DNA of 64,000 bases from Fibrobacter sp. UWH4 (GCF_900142475.1 NZ_FRAY01000002.1:434001-498000), one strand, 5' to 3'; numbered from the stretch's first letter, positions 34,648 through 43,812 are shown. The notes: generated from the letters alone by a model not told the origin. Numbers and translations are program-made.

Positions 34648-35451
34648 GTGCTGGAGTTAAAGAATAAATCGATTGCCGATACCTTTAACGCAAGAATCCG
34701 CTCCCCCTGGGCGTGGGTGGTTTTGGCGGTTGCAATAGGGCTCACCATCCTGTTCTATTTTTCGCAAAAGCCGCAGATTATCATGTACTCCCGCTACATC
34801 AAGACGCTGTCGGACTACCAGTTGCAGGAATCGTACGCCATGCGCGGCATGGAACGCGTGCGCATCGGATTCGGAATCGACACCGTCTTTGTCCTGGCCC
34901 AAACGATGAATCTTCGCGAGATTGCTGTCGCTTTCTCCCGTGAAATGGACGAAATCCGCGGAATCGGGATCAAGGCGCCACCGCATTCCACTGTTGAGCG
35001 CTTCGAGCGGGAAGTCCTCGCCAAGGTTTCGAGCATGCGCCGTTACGCCGCAAGCCGGGCCCTCTGGCTAGAGCACCTGCAACAGATCGACAACCAAGCC
35101 TCGCAACTTCCCGCAAGCATCCAAATTCCGCTCCGCGATATATTGGATTCCGCCCGTGCGGGTTATATGGTCGGCATCGCCGGTCACGGGGACAGTCTCT
35201 ACAGCGCACTCCCCGATTCCACCAGGAACGCCATCGCTGCACTCCTTCAAGAAAACGAAGAACTGACACTCGCCTGGAGCCGTTTCAACAACGAGATGGC
35301 AGTCATGTACAGCGAAGACCCCATCCAATTTTTCCAGCAACAGAATATCGACGAAATGGCGCTCAAGTCCAAGATTCCGATGGCATTCTACTTTTTGACC
35401 CTGGTGCTGATGCTTTCTACATTCTTCTTCATTTTTAGATCCAAGCAATAA
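34648..35451 (+). CDS. Uncharacterised membrane protein with large external domain
   Basis: 267 aa, GTG start. One N-terminal membrane helix (WAWVVLAVAIGLTILFYF, about 21-38) and one C-terminal helix (MAFYFLTLVLMLSTFFFIF, about 245-263) enclose a mostly helical domain of about 200 residues, probably in the periplasm. The arrangement resembles sensory four-helix modules, but no signalling domain follows. The next gene starts 7 bp downstream and has the same two-helix plan. No family recognised. Confidence 0.7.
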   Translation: MLELKNKSIADTFNARIRSPWAWVVLAVAIGLTILFYFSQKPQIIMYSRYIKTLSDYQLQESYAMRGMERVRIGFGIDTVFVLAQTMNLREIAVAFSREMDEIRGIGIKAPPHSTVERFEREVLAKVSSMRRYAASRALWLEHLQQIDNQASQLPASIQIPLRDILDSARAGYMVGIAGHGDSLYSALPDSTRNAIAALLQENEELTLAWSRFNNEMAVMYSEDPIQFFQQQNIDEMALKSKIPMAFYFLTLVLMLSTFFFIFRSKQ

Positions 35452-35458
35452 AAGACCC

Positions 35459-35977
35459 ATGCGATTCTTTACTTCTAGAAAACCGGCCCTTCTGAATTTT
35501 TCTCTGCTGCTGATTTTTCTTGCGGCATGGCTCACCTCCTACATGCTGCCTGCCCTCAAGGGCCTCCTCCAGGAAGACGACCTTTTTTACGGGACGGTCT
35601 CGCACGCCGCCATTCCGAGCGTCTTCGGCGGGAGCAACGTTCCCTTTTTCGACAAGACCATTTTCCAGATTAACGGAGACGAACAAGCCAACTTTATCCT
35701 GTACGCCTCCAGGGAAATGCTCGACGACATGGCAGACTGGTACAGCTTTGCGGCCTACAACGCAGGGGATGTTCCTCTCGAAATTTCCGCTTCGCGTATC
35801 GATGAGCACACATTCGTCGTACACAGCATCGCCTCGACAGACGGAGAACTGGACTTCGACACACTCGTAATAGACTACCAGGTCTACTATGCCTTTATCG
35901 GATGCTCCATCATACTAGCGATGACTTTGGTGGCACTCCTCCTGTTTATCCTGTGGATCGTGAAAAAGAGACGGTAA
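35459..35977 (+). CDS. Uncharacterised two-helix membrane protein
   Basis: 172 aa. N-terminal helix (LLNFSLLLIFLAAWLTSYM, about 11-29), an external domain of about 110 residues with mixed strands (TIFQINGDEQANFILYASRE; GDVPLEISASRIDEHTFVV), and a C-terminal helix (IILAMTLVALLLFILWIV, about 150-167) ending in KKRR inside the cell. It follows the gene at 34648 by 7 bp, so the two are very probably one operon and may form a complex. No family recognised. Confidence 0.7.
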   Translation: MRFFTSRKPALLNFSLLLIFLAAWLTSYMLPALKGLLQEDDLFYGTVSHAAIPSVFGGSNVPFFDKTIFQINGDEQANFILYASREMLDDMADWYSFAAYNAGDVPLEISASRIDEHTFVVHSIASTDGELDFDTLVIDYQVYYAFIGCSIILAMTLVALLLFILWIVKKRR

Positions 35978-36021
35978 TTCTGAATTCGGATTTCAGAATT
36001 CAGAATTCGGATTTCGGATTT
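35976..36021. repeat. EcoRI-type repeat upstream of the esterase gene
   Basis: Extended copy with three GAATTC-like units (AATTCTGAATTCGGATTTCAG start). It sits directly after the stop of the 172-aa protein gene and just before the esterase start at 36035. Confidence 0.8.
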
Positions 36022-36034
36022 TAAAATTAATGAA

Positions 36035-36775
36035 ATGAAAAGTCTTCTAGTTATTCTTTTTTTCGCAGCATTGGCCATTGCTCAAGCGCCGACCGAGACC
36101 TTGTTCGTCAATCAAAGAAACCCTCTCGAAAACGCCTCATTCATGTTTTCGGCCGGGAACAAATCACCCGACATGCCTGTCGGAGTGTGGCGGATTGCAG
36201 GCAACAAGACAACTGACGGAACGGTCGTTTGGTTTCACGGTGGCATGACCAGCAACAACTGTCGGAAAGGACTCGTGGCAGGAGGCGACATCGCCAAGAT
36301 GCTCCCGACCTACACCGTTGTCAGCGCCTCGGCCTGCAAGCAAAACCACTGGGTAGAGCCCACCACCATTCAACGTGTTGACGACGCTCTTGACAGTCTC
36401 TCCAAACGCCACAAGAAAGACATTTCCGAAATCTCGCTCATCGGTATTTCAGACGGTTCACTTGGCGTAATCGCCTATTCCATGTGGGGCAAGCGAAAAA
36501 TCAGGAACCGCATTCTGATGAGTTCCTACGGCGAGGCTCTCGGACCGGCAACCCAAGTCGCCGCGCAAGCGCCCCTCAAAAACGGACGCTGGAGATTTAT
36601 CCAAGGCGGTTCCGACCGCCTGTACCCCTCCGAAAAGACTCTCCCCTGGATACAGGAATTCTGCCAGAACGTAGGAACCGCCTGCGACCTCAAGTTCGAT
36701 CCGCAAGGCGAGCACGACTGGAGCTACTGGCAAAAGAAGCACAAAGAATGGATTTTAGAGTTTTTTTCTAATTAA
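36035..36775 (+). CDS. Secreted alpha/beta hydrolase (esterase-like)
   Basis: 246 aa with signal peptide MKSLLVILFFAALAIAQA. The hydrolase features are VVWFHGGMTSNNC (HGG oxyanion-hole motif near residue 70), the nucleophile elbow GISDGS near 139, the acid in GGSDRLYP near 191 and the His in GEHDWSYW near 229. The triad is complete. Many feruloyl or acetyl esterases of plant-cell-wall degraders have this plan, but the substrate cannot be told. Only an EcoRI-type repeat lies upstream and no good ribosome site is seen. Confidence 0.8.
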   Translation: MKSLLVILFFAALAIAQAPTETLFVNQRNPLENASFMFSAGNKSPDMPVGVWRIAGNKTTDGTVVWFHGGMTSNNCRKGLVAGGDIAKMLPTYTVVSASACKQNHWVEPTTIQRVDDALDSLSKRHKKDISEISLIGISDGSLGVIAYSMWGKRKIRNRILMSSYGEALGPATQVAAQAPLKNGRWRFIQGGSDRLYPSEKTLPWIQEFCQNVGTACDLKFDPQGEHDWSYWQKKHKEWILEFFSN

Positions 36776-36778
36776 CCC

Positions 36779-36807
36779 TTGACAAAATCGGGAAATTTTT
36801 CAAAATT
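36779..36807 (+). promoter_or_regulatory. Promoter of tRNA-Leu
   Basis: TTGACA (36779-36784) and a weak -10, AAAATT (36802-36807), with a 17-bp spacer. It starts right after the esterase stop. Confidence 0.65.
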
Positions 36808-36819
36808 TGGCTTACCCAC

Positions 36820-36903
36820 GCGGATGTGGTGGAACTGGTAGACACGCTAGATTCAGGTTCTAGTGCCTGCAAGGGCATGAAGGTTCAAGTCCTTTCATCC
36901 GCA
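36820..36903 (+). tRNA. tRNA-Leu (anticodon CAG)
   Basis: 84 nt, class II. Acceptor GCGGATG/CATCCGC, anticodon stem CTAGA/TCTAG with loop TTCAGGT, a long variable arm (TGCCTGCAAGGGCAT region), T arm with TTCAAGT loop, and discriminator A. CCA is not encoded. Confidence 0.95.
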
Positions 36904-36910
36904 CTGAAAA

Positions 36911-36937
36911 ACCGTCGAAGCGATTCGGCGGTTTTTT
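36911..36937 (+). terminator. Terminator of tRNA-Leu
   Basis: ACCGTCGAA and TTCGGCGGT stem (one G-T pair) followed by TTTTTT. Confidence 0.85.
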
Positions 36938-36946
36938 ATTTTCTCC

Positions 36947-37012
36947 CACAGTCCACCGCCCACTTCCCACTGCCTACTGTCTACTTCCCGCTTCCTACTG
37001 CCTACTATTTAC
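36947..37012 (+). repeat. Degenerate CTACTGCCTACTT simple repeat
   Basis: Pyrimidine-rich tandem pattern of CCCACTGCCTACTGTCTACTT-like units (13-14 bp, imperfect) between the tRNA-Leu terminator and the next gene. Confidence 0.7.
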
Positions 37013-37025
37013 TACATTCGCATTT

Positions 37026-37628
37026 ATGGAAAACTTCGAAGACTTTTTCACCAAGGCATTTGAGACGACGACACTCAAGGGAGAGCGTGTCACCCTCAAG
37101 GGCGTACGCGAAAACGGCAGCGGCCCGGCAGCGGCGGAAAACATCTTCGCGACCATCGAAAATTCCCGCGACTTTTTAGCGGAACACCTCCCCTGGATTC
37201 CCGAGACCGACATATTCGACCTCAAGAAACGTATCCGTTCGTGGGTCTTGAACGAACGATTCGGCCAGGGCGGTTGCTGGCTGATTTTCAAGAACACGCC
37301 GAACAGCCCCGAAGGGGAATTCGCGGGCGCTATCATGATGGAAATCAACCTGCGGAACCACTCCGCCACGTTGAGCTACTGGCTCGCCAAACCCTTTACG
37401 GGGCAAGGACTTATGACCGAATCCGTCAAGCTGATCATCCGCTTTTCCTTCGAGCATCTCAAGCTCAACCGGCTGGAACTTCTCGTTTCGGTACACAACA
37501 CCAAGAGTGCCGCCGTGGCCACCCGTTGCGGGTTCACTGAAGAAGGCGTAAACCGCGATTTTGAGCTGATAAACGGCAAATTCGTGGATCACCGGCGGTA
37601 TTCTCTTCTCGCCCGCGATGTTTACTGA
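37026..37628 (+). CDS. RimJ/RimL-type GNAT acetyltransferase
   Basis: 200 aa, typical for this group. LKGERVTLKGVRE (near residue 17) is the opening strand, LSYWLAKPFTGQGLMTESVK (near 117) the acetyl-CoA-binding motif A, and LVSVHNTKSAAVATRCGFTEEG (near 155) the closing motif. Members acetylate the N-termini of ribosomal proteins, or other amines including antibiotics; the target here is unknown. No ribosome site is obvious. Confidence 0.9.
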   Translation: MENFEDFFTKAFETTTLKGERVTLKGVRENGSGPAAAENIFATIENSRDFLAEHLPWIPETDIFDLKKRIRSWVLNERFGQGGCWLIFKNTPNSPEGEFAGAIMMEINLRNHSATLSYWLAKPFTGQGLMTESVKLIIRFSFEHLKLNRLELLVSVHNTKSAAVATRCGFTEEGVNRDFELINGKFVDHRRYSLLARDVY

Positions 37629-37700
37629 TGGTTACCAAGGTAAACGAGAAAGTCAAAAAAATTTTTATTTTCAGCCAAGAACTCTTCTATTTTTTAAAGC

Positions 37701-38549
37701 ATGGATAATGGAGAAAATAAAAAGCTCGTAGAACCGGATATTCTGCAGTATACCAACTACAGGGTATTCCTGCGCGATTACTACGAATACAAGAAGAAGA
37801 CTTCGACCGCTTTCAGCCTGCGTTTTTTTGCCGAAAAGGCAGGGCTTTCGAGCCACGCCCACTTAAAGCTTGCCATCGACGGCAAGCGCAACATTACCAA
37901 GAACACTGTCACCAAACTGATTCACGGCCTGGGACTTGAAAACCAGCGTGCCGCCTATTTCGAAAGCCTCGTATTCTTCAACCAGGCGCAAACCGACGCC
38001 GACAAGCAAATTTATTACGCACAGCTCATCAAGGCTAGCCCCCGCTCCAAGCTCCACAAGATGGACAAGGCTCAGTTCCGCATATTCCAGGAATGGCACC
38101 ATTCCGCCATTCTCGAAATGGTAGGACTCAAGGACTTCAGGCCTATTCCTGACCAGATTTCCAAAAAGCTCCGTGGGCTAGTCACTCCCGCCCAGGTCAC
38201 CGAATCCCTAAACCTTTTGCTGGAACTGGGACTGTTGGTCAAGACCGCCAACGGATACCGTCAGCGCGACCCGCTGATTACGACCGACGACGAAGTGCAA
38301 GACCTGATGGTCAAGATGTACCATTTACAGATGCTCAAGCTCTCGGCCAATATGCTGACGGAGCTTCCGGGCCAAGAAAGGGACATTTCGGCGCTCACTT
38401 TTGGAATTAAGCGCTCAGATTTCCCCAATTTGAAAAAACACTTACAACTAATGCGAAAAGAACTACTAGATTTCTCTGCAAAAGCAGGAGAAGCAGAAGA
38501 TGTTGTTCAAATCAACATCCAGCTCTTCCCTTTGACCCGAGGAGTGTGA
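37701..38549 (+). CDS. TIGR02147-family putative regulator
   Basis: 282 aa, starts MDNGENKKLVEPD. The opening ILQYTNYRVFLRDYYEYKK, the RFFAEKAGLSSHAHLKLAIDGKRNIT helix-turn-helix-like segment (about 40-70) and the central winged-helix-like VTESLNLLLELGLLVKT stretch (near 165) match the TIGR02147 (DUF4423) family, which is expanded in Fibrobacter. A DNA-binding regulatory role is inferred from the fold, not shown. Its stop overlaps the start of the lipoprotein gene (TGATG), so the two are translationally coupled. Confidence 0.85.
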   Translation: MDNGENKKLVEPDILQYTNYRVFLRDYYEYKKKTSTAFSLRFFAEKAGLSSHAHLKLAIDGKRNITKNTVTKLIHGLGLENQRAAYFESLVFFNQAQTDADKQIYYAQLIKASPRSKLHKMDKAQFRIFQEWHHSAILEMVGLKDFRPIPDQISKKLRGLVTPAQVTESLNLLLELGLLVKTANGYRQRDPLITTDDEVQDLMVKMYHLQMLKLSANMLTELPGQERDISALTFGIKRSDFPNLKKHLQLMRKELLDFSAKAGEAEDVVQINIQLFPLTRGV

Positions 38550-39940
38550 TGAAATTCTTTTTGCCCATAGCCACGATTGCCGCCTACGCCATTACGGTCG
38601 TTTCCTTGACCGTATCATTTGTCGCATGTTCCAACGACAAGACCGTGGCGGGAATCGAAATCGGAAATCCGTCGATTGCCGACCTTGACACAACCGCAAG
38701 GGATACAGTCGTCAAGGATACCACTCCGAAGGACACTACACCAAAGGACACGACTCCGAAAGATACCGTCATCAAGAAGCTGCCCGCACTCCCCCTGACG
38801 GCAAACTTCTCTGTAGACTATTCCGACATCGGTCCTAAGCTGCTCACCAAGACGGCCTCCAACGACGAACCAATCTTGTTGGACAGCTTCTCCCTGGTAC
38901 TGACCCAGGTGCGCTCCTTCTCGAGCTACTACATTAGTGTTTCTGTCGACCCGGTGCTCGGGCTCCAGCTTTGGCCGTACGAAGACACTCCTGATGACGA
39001 ACTAGAAATTTCGTTCACCGAAGGTTCTTCCGTAGAAGATCCGTTCAAGGACATCGACCTGCAAGAAGAAGGATACCTCAAGGAAATGGGCGTCGGATTC
39101 CGTCTTAACGACATGACTTCCATTTGTGGTAAAATCCTGATCGACAGTTCCTATGTTCCGTTCGAATACAGCCTGTCCAACTTCCAGACACTGCTACTCC
39201 GCTACCACTACTCCCAAATCGAGATCAACGACGGGAAGGCGAACCTGTCCGTCATATTCAGGGTCAAGCAGTTCATAAAGGACGTTGACTTCTCTGGCGC
39301 CGAACTGGGACGCGACGGGATACTCTACATCAACTCCAATTTCAATCCCGAACTGTGGCAGAAACTTAACGAGAGATTCGTCACCAGTTTCCAGCCCTTG
39401 CGTTACGACTACACATCCGCTACCGGTGATTCGCTCTCCGAGTACGTCGTCGACATCTGGAACGGTATCGCCGCCAAGCAGGGCGAAAACACGATCATTA
39501 ACGGGAACTTTGAATCGCCTTTCACCACGGACTGGATCCTGATGAACCAATTTGGAGGTAGTGCCGACACGAGCGTCATTATCGAAAACGGTTCCAAGGA
39601 CCGCATCATGAAGGTGCAAGTCAACGAAGGCGGCAACCACTCTTACAGCGTGCAGTTGATTCAAGAAAACGTCGCCCTCATAAAGGGAATTCAGTACCAG
39701 TGCGTATTCACCATCTGGTCCAATATCGAAGGACAGATTACGGCACGCATCGGTTCCTATGCCACTTATGAAACCGTCGGTTTCCAGGGGCACGTCGATG
39801 TGCACACCACGGGACAGTCGGTTGGCATTACCTTCACTCCGGAAGTCAGCGATCCCTTCGCCCGTTTCGAGCTCAACCTCGGCGGCTCCGCACGTACATT
39901 CTGGATCAAGGACGTGCAGGTCATAAGGCTTTCGAAATAA
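38549..39940 (+). CDS. Lipoprotein with CBM4/9-like C-terminal domain
   Basis: 463 aa from the ATG at 38549; GAGGAG lies inside the preceding gene, and a GTG one codon upstream is an alternative. Lipoprotein signal ending SFVACSND. A linker with three DTTPK repeats (15-bp units, about residues 53-72) follows. Residues about 80-320 are of unknown fold (includes AGIEIGNPSI near the N-terminus). The last 145 residues, beginning NTIINGNFESPFTTDW, have the opening and jelly-roll pattern of CBM4/9 carbohydrate-binding modules. It is coupled to a TIGR02147 regulator, a pairing that suggests the regulator controls this surface protein. Confidence 0.8.
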   Translation: MKFFLPIATIAAYAITVVSLTVSFVACSNDKTVAGIEIGNPSIADLDTTARDTVVKDTTPKDTTPKDTTPKDTVIKKLPALPLTANFSVDYSDIGPKLLTKTASNDEPILLDSFSLVLTQVRSFSSYYISVSVDPVLGLQLWPYEDTPDDELEISFTEGSSVEDPFKDIDLQEEGYLKEMGVGFRLNDMTSICGKILIDSSYVPFEYSLSNFQTLLLRYHYSQIEINDGKANLSVIFRVKQFIKDVDFSGAELGRDGILYINSNFNPELWQKLNERFVTSFQPLRYDYTSATGDSLSEYVVDIWNGIAAKQGENTIINGNFESPFTTDWILMNQFGGSADTSVIIENGSKDRIMKVQVNEGGNHSYSVQLIQENVALIKGIQYQCVFTIWSNIEGQITARIGSYATYETVGFQGHVDVHTTGQSVGITFTPEVSDPFARFELNLGGSARTFWIKDVQVIRLSK

Positions 39941-40016
39941 ATTCCAGAACTTAGTTGGTAGATTTTTCTAAGTTCAAATTTGCATCTCGCACATTAAATT
40001 CTACATTTGGGCCATT

Positions 40017-41747
40017 ATGGCAACTATTCCTACTCGCAAAGACAATCTCGTTATTGAAAACATTCGCCCCCAGATCGAAGGTGGGCGTTTTATGCTCAAG
40101 CGCGAACCGGGCGACACCGTCACGCTTACCGCGGACATTTTCCGCCACAGCCACGAAAAGTATGACGCGGCGATTTTCTACCGCCACGATTCCAAAAAGA
40201 AATGGGAAAAGGCTCCCATGCACTTTGTCGATAACGACCAGTGGGAAGGATCCTTCACGGTCAACAACATCGGCTACTATGAATACAAGATTTGCGCCTG
40301 GACCGTGGAACCCAAGGACGAGCCGACCGAAAGCCCCGTGATGAAACTCCGCGTGGACCCGTCTTACGCCCGCATCGGTACTTGGTACGAAATGTGGCCG
40401 AAGAGCCAGGGCACCGACCCCACCAAGAGTGCCACCTGGAAGGATTGCGAAAAGCAGCTCGACTACATCGCAGGCCTCGGCTTCGATACCGTTTACCTGG
40501 TGCCCATTCACCCGATCGGTGTCACCAACCGCAAGGGCGCGAACAACGCCTTGCACGCCAAGGTCGACAAGAAGGGCAAACCGCTTGAACCTGGTTGCCC
40601 GTACGCCGTAGGTAACAAGAACGGCGGCCACTACGACGTGGACCCCGAACTTGGAAGCATGAAGGATTTCGAACACTTCGCCAAGGCCGCCCGCAAGAAG
40701 GGGCTTCGCCTCGCTCTCGATATCGCGCTCAACTGCAGCCCCGATCACCCGTATGTGAAATCGCACCCGGAATGGTTCTACCACGAACCGGATGGCAGCA
40801 TCAAGTTCGCCGAAAACCCGCCCAAGAAGTACGAAGACATTTACCCCTTCGACTACTACAACAAGAACTACAAGGCCCTGTGGAAAGAAATCGAAAACAT
40901 TATCTTGTTCTGGGCCGACAAGGGCGTCGAAATTTTCCGTATCGATAACCCGCACACCAAGCCTTTCCCGTTCTGGGAATGGCTGATTGCTGACGTCAAG
41001 GAAAAGCGTCCGGAACTGGTGTTCCTCGCCGAAGCGTTCACGCGCCCGAAGATGATGCACCGCCTTGCAAAGTCGGGCTTCGACATGAGCTACACCTACT
41101 TCGCCTGGCGCTCTGCCAAGTGGGAATTCGAGCAGTACCTCAAGGAACTCACGCAGTCCGATGCCAAGGAATACATGCGCGGCATCTTCTTCCCGACGAC
41201 TCCGGACATTTTCCCGAAGTACCTCGCCTACAAGGGCCCGAACGCCTTCAAGCAACGTTACTTCCTTGCCGGTACGCTTTCTAGCCTTACCGGTATGTAC
41301 AACGGCTACGAGCTCTGCGAAAACATCCCGAGCCCCATCAAGGAAGAACTGCAGGACAGCGAAAAGTACCAGTACAAGGTGCACAACTGGTATGGTCCCG
41401 GCATCCAGGACTTCGTTCGCCGCGTAAACACCGCCCGTCAGGAACACGTCGCCCTGCAGGAATACGACAACCTCGACTTCCACTATTGCGCCAACGACCA
41501 GCTGATGGTTTACTCCAAAAAATCCGGCGAAGACGTGATCCTCTGCGTGTGCAACATGGATATGGACAACGCGCAGGAAGGCATGGTGGAACTCGACATG
41601 AGGAAGCTCGGCCTGAATGACGATTCCTTCTTCTTCTTGAAGGACCTGATTACCGACGAATCCTTCGTGTGGCGCGGCAACAAGAACTTTGTTCGCCTCG
41701 ACCCTGCCAAGGCTCCCGGCCACCTGCTCGTGCTCAAGAAAATCTAG
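40017..41747 (+). CDS. glgE: Alpha-1,4-glucan:maltose-1-phosphate maltosyltransferase
   Basis: 576 aa, GH13 subfamily 3. An N-terminal beta domain (about 15-110) precedes a (beta/alpha)8 barrel with WYEMWPKS (near 123), FDTVYLVPIHPIG (near 156), the nucleophile Asp in FRIDNPHTKPFPFWEW (near 308) and the acid Glu in FLAEAFTRP (near 340). The HTKPF motif after the nucleophile is the GlgE signature. It is about 80-100 residues shorter than actinobacterial GlgE, mainly between the N domain and barrel. It extends alpha-glucan with maltosyl units from maltose-1-phosphate; a maltokinase gene lies at 53924. Confidence 0.93.
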   Translation: MATIPTRKDNLVIENIRPQIEGGRFMLKREPGDTVTLTADIFRHSHEKYDAAIFYRHDSKKKWEKAPMHFVDNDQWEGSFTVNNIGYYEYKICAWTVEPKDEPTESPVMKLRVDPSYARIGTWYEMWPKSQGTDPTKSATWKDCEKQLDYIAGLGFDTVYLVPIHPIGVTNRKGANNALHAKVDKKGKPLEPGCPYAVGNKNGGHYDVDPELGSMKDFEHFAKAARKKGLRLALDIALNCSPDHPYVKSHPEWFYHEPDGSIKFAENPPKKYEDIYPFDYYNKNYKALWKEIENIILFWADKGVEIFRIDNPHTKPFPFWEWLIADVKEKRPELVFLAEAFTRPKMMHRLAKSGFDMSYTYFAWRSAKWEFEQYLKELTQSDAKEYMRGIFFPTTPDIFPKYLAYKGPNAFKQRYFLAGTLSSLTGMYNGYELCENIPSPIKEELQDSEKYQYKVHNWYGPGIQDFVRRVNTARQEHVALQEYDNLDFHYCANDQLMVYSKKSGEDVILCVCNMDMDNAQEGMVELDMRKLGLNDDSFFFLKDLITDESFVWRGNKNFVRLDPAKAPGHLLVLKKI

Positions 41748-42036
41748 GCGACACTGGATCCTCCCCATTCGGGGACCATGCGCACTAAGGTTACAAAAGC
41801 ATATAAGGCGAACGCCGCGACAGAATGTTTACATTCTGGCATGGTTGAGCCGAAATTGCGGACGCCAAAGGCGTCCACTAACCAAGTGCTGTCCGCCGTC
41901 GGTCTGACGACCTCCAGGATGACCGGTTTCTGCAATAGCAGCATAGGAGCCCAGCGGTTAGTCGACCTCCAGGATGACTGTTTAGGAGGATGTCATTCTG
42001 GAGCGAAGCGACGGAATCCATAGACACATTTGTACA
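41748..42036. repeat. Repeat cluster between glgE and the thioesterase gene
   Basis: No gene. It contains GACAGAATGT/ACATTCTG (about 41819-41839), GGACGCC/GGCGTCC (about 41860-41877), and two copies of GACCTCCAGGATGAC (about 41908 and 41964), followed by TGTCATTCTGGAGCG...GGAATCC (about 41991-42019). The last belongs to the family also present near 2274. Confidence 0.7.
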
Positions 42037-42065
42037 AAAGACTGTTTTCACGGCAGTCTTTTTTA
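42037..42065 (+). terminator. Terminator upstream of the thioesterase gene
   Basis: AAAGACTG (42037-42044) and CAGTCTTT (42054-42061) stem followed by T residues, ending 15 bp before the thioesterase ATG. Confidence 0.8.
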
Positions 42066-42079
42066 TTTATATTGAAAGT

Positions 42080-42835
42080 ATGATCGACATTTATTCGCTT
42101 GCTAAAAATCCGCTGGTTTTCCAGAAACAACGCACCATCACCTCGGCCTACATCGATGTCTCAGGCAAGATGGGCCTTGCGCAGACGGTACTCATGGTGC
42201 AGGACAACTTCACCGAGAATTTCGGCACACTCAAGATGGACAACTTCTGCGTCAACGAAAAAGGCGGCTATTGGGCCATCACCAAAGCGAAGTTTAAATT
42301 TTTCCAACGCCCCTATTGGCGCGACAAGGTGGTGACCACATCGTTCCCCGCCGACAGCGCTCCCATCCGCACTTACGAAAATACTGCCGTCACGACAGTC
42401 GAAGGGGAACCCATCATTCTCGCCGTACAAGAAGCCTGCTGCCTCAACTTGGAAACACATCGCCCCATGAAGCTTTCTGCGGTGGACTTTCCTGCAGAAG
42501 GTTCCCCTGAACCCTTTATGGACAACAAGTTCTCGAAGTTCCCCGTAGAGCCCGAGGAATATCAGGAAGTGTACCGCCAGAAGGTGCTGCCGCAGCATAT
42601 CGACATGTCGCACCACATGAACAACATCGAATACGTAAAGCTTGGTCTGAATGTGTTCAGCGCCGCCGACCTGGAACTATGCATTCCTTCGATGTTGGAA
42701 TTGCACTTTATGGGAGAAACCCGCGAAGGCCAAGAAGTCAAGATTTTCCGCGCCGACAAGATGGGTGCGACCTATATGAAAATCGAAGACGATTCGGGAC
42801 GCCAAGTCTTCGAGATGAAAGTCAAGATGAAGTAA
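42080..42835 (+). CDS. Acyl-ACP thioesterase (FatA/FatB-like)
   Basis: 251 aa from the ATG at 42080; upstream codons are repeat and terminator sequence. It is a tandem hot-dog protein: the first half has WAITKAKFKFFQRPYWRDKV (about 58-77), and the second half has the catalytic-type LPQHIDMSHHMNNIEYVK (near 172), matching the Asn-x-His-containing region of plant and bacterial acyl-ACP thioesterases. It releases free fatty acids from acyl-ACP in the cytoplasm. It is convergent with sua5. Confidence 0.85.
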   Translation: MIDIYSLAKNPLVFQKQRTITSAYIDVSGKMGLAQTVLMVQDNFTENFGTLKMDNFCVNEKGGYWAITKAKFKFFQRPYWRDKVVTTSFPADSAPIRTYENTAVTTVEGEPIILAVQEACCLNLETHRPMKLSAVDFPAEGSPEPFMDNKFSKFPVEPEEYQEVYRQKVLPQHIDMSHHMNNIEYVKLGLNVFSAADLELCIPSMLELHFMGETREGQEVKIFRADKMGATYMKIEDDSGRQVFEMKVKMK

Positions 42836-42846
42836 CGCCTCGGATA

Positions 42847-43812
42847 TTATCCGAGATGCTTGATGCTCGCGCGTTTCAGGCGGTCATTCAAGGCCATGCC
42901 CACGCCCACATTCGGAATCGGGTCCACAAGAATCAAGTCATACTTGGGGTCATCCAGATCGTGCATATAGGCGTACAGCTTTGCCGTCGCTTCGAGCATA
43001 TTGCCACTTTCGGACAAATTCAACGTTGCGGGAATAGGGCCTTCGCAGTCGCCAAAAGCGATACGCACGGTACGTTCCGGCAACTGACAACCTTCGGGAA
43101 GCGCTCCGTAGAAAAGTGGAACCTGCGGGCGGTAGTGCGTGTCGCACTGCCCCGGTGCGGCCATCGCTTGCCCCGGCTTCGAAGTAGATTCTTTCACCTT
43201 CACGTCGCCGATGACTTTCGCAATCATTTCGGGCGTTACGGCTCCCGGACGGAGCACCGTCGGCTCGCCCACTAAAGAGACAATCGTGCTTTCGACACCC
43301 ACGTTGCAGGGACCGCCATCTACAATGCCAGCAAGGCCTCGGTCGGCCAGCTGCGCCGCCACGTGTTCGGCAGTTGTCGGGCTCACGTGCTTGAACAGGT
43401 TCGCACTCGGGGCTGCTAGCGGCACGCCAGCCTTCCAGATAATTTCCTGGGCCACTGGATGCGACGGGAACCTCACCGCAACAGACGGAAGTCCGCTCGT
43501 ACACAAATCCGGTATGCATTCCTTCTTGGGAAGAATCATTGTCATCGGGCCCGGCCAATAAGCCTTCGCCAATGCGTACGCCGCATCGGGAATGTTTTCG
43601 GCGATATCGGCCAACTGCGAAATTTCGCAGATGTGAACAATCAGCGGGTCGAACGTCGGTCGTTCCTTAATCGCAAAAATCTGAGCCAGCGCAGATGGCA
43701 AATACGCGTTTCCCGCAAGTCCGTAAACGGTCTCGGTCGGAATCGCGACCACCTGTCCATCGTGAAGCAGGCGCGCGGCATCGTCAATACTTGTCCAAGG
43801 AGGAAATTGCAT
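42847..43812 (-). CDS. sua5: L-threonylcarbamoyladenylate synthase (Sua5 type)
   Basis: 321 aa from the ATG at 43812; a TTG two codons upstream is possible. The YrdC core (about 10-205) has VVAIPTETVYGLAGNA, AIKERPTFDPLIVHI and GPMTMILPK, and the SANLFKHVSPTTAEHV stretch. The length and C-terminal extension (about 225-320) are those of Sua5, not the short TsaC. It makes the threonylcarbamoyl-AMP used for t6A37 of ANN-decoding tRNAs. An EcoRI-type repeat immediately precedes the start. Confidence 0.92.
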   Translation of the reverse strand: MQFPPWTSIDDAARLLHDGQVVAIPTETVYGLAGNAYLPSALAQIFAIKERPTFDPLIVHICEISQLADIAENIPDAAYALAKAYWPGPMTMILPKKECIPDLCTSGLPSVAVRFPSHPVAQEIIWKAGVPLAAPSANLFKHVSPTTAEHVAAQLADRGLAGIVDGGPCNVGVESTIVSLVGEPTVLRPGAVTPEMIAKVIGDVKVKESTSKPGQAMAAPGQCDTHYRPQVPLFYGALPEGCQLPERTVRIAFGDCEGPIPATLNLSESGNMLEATAKLYAYMHDLDDPKYDLILVDPIPNVGVGMALNDRLKRASIKHLG

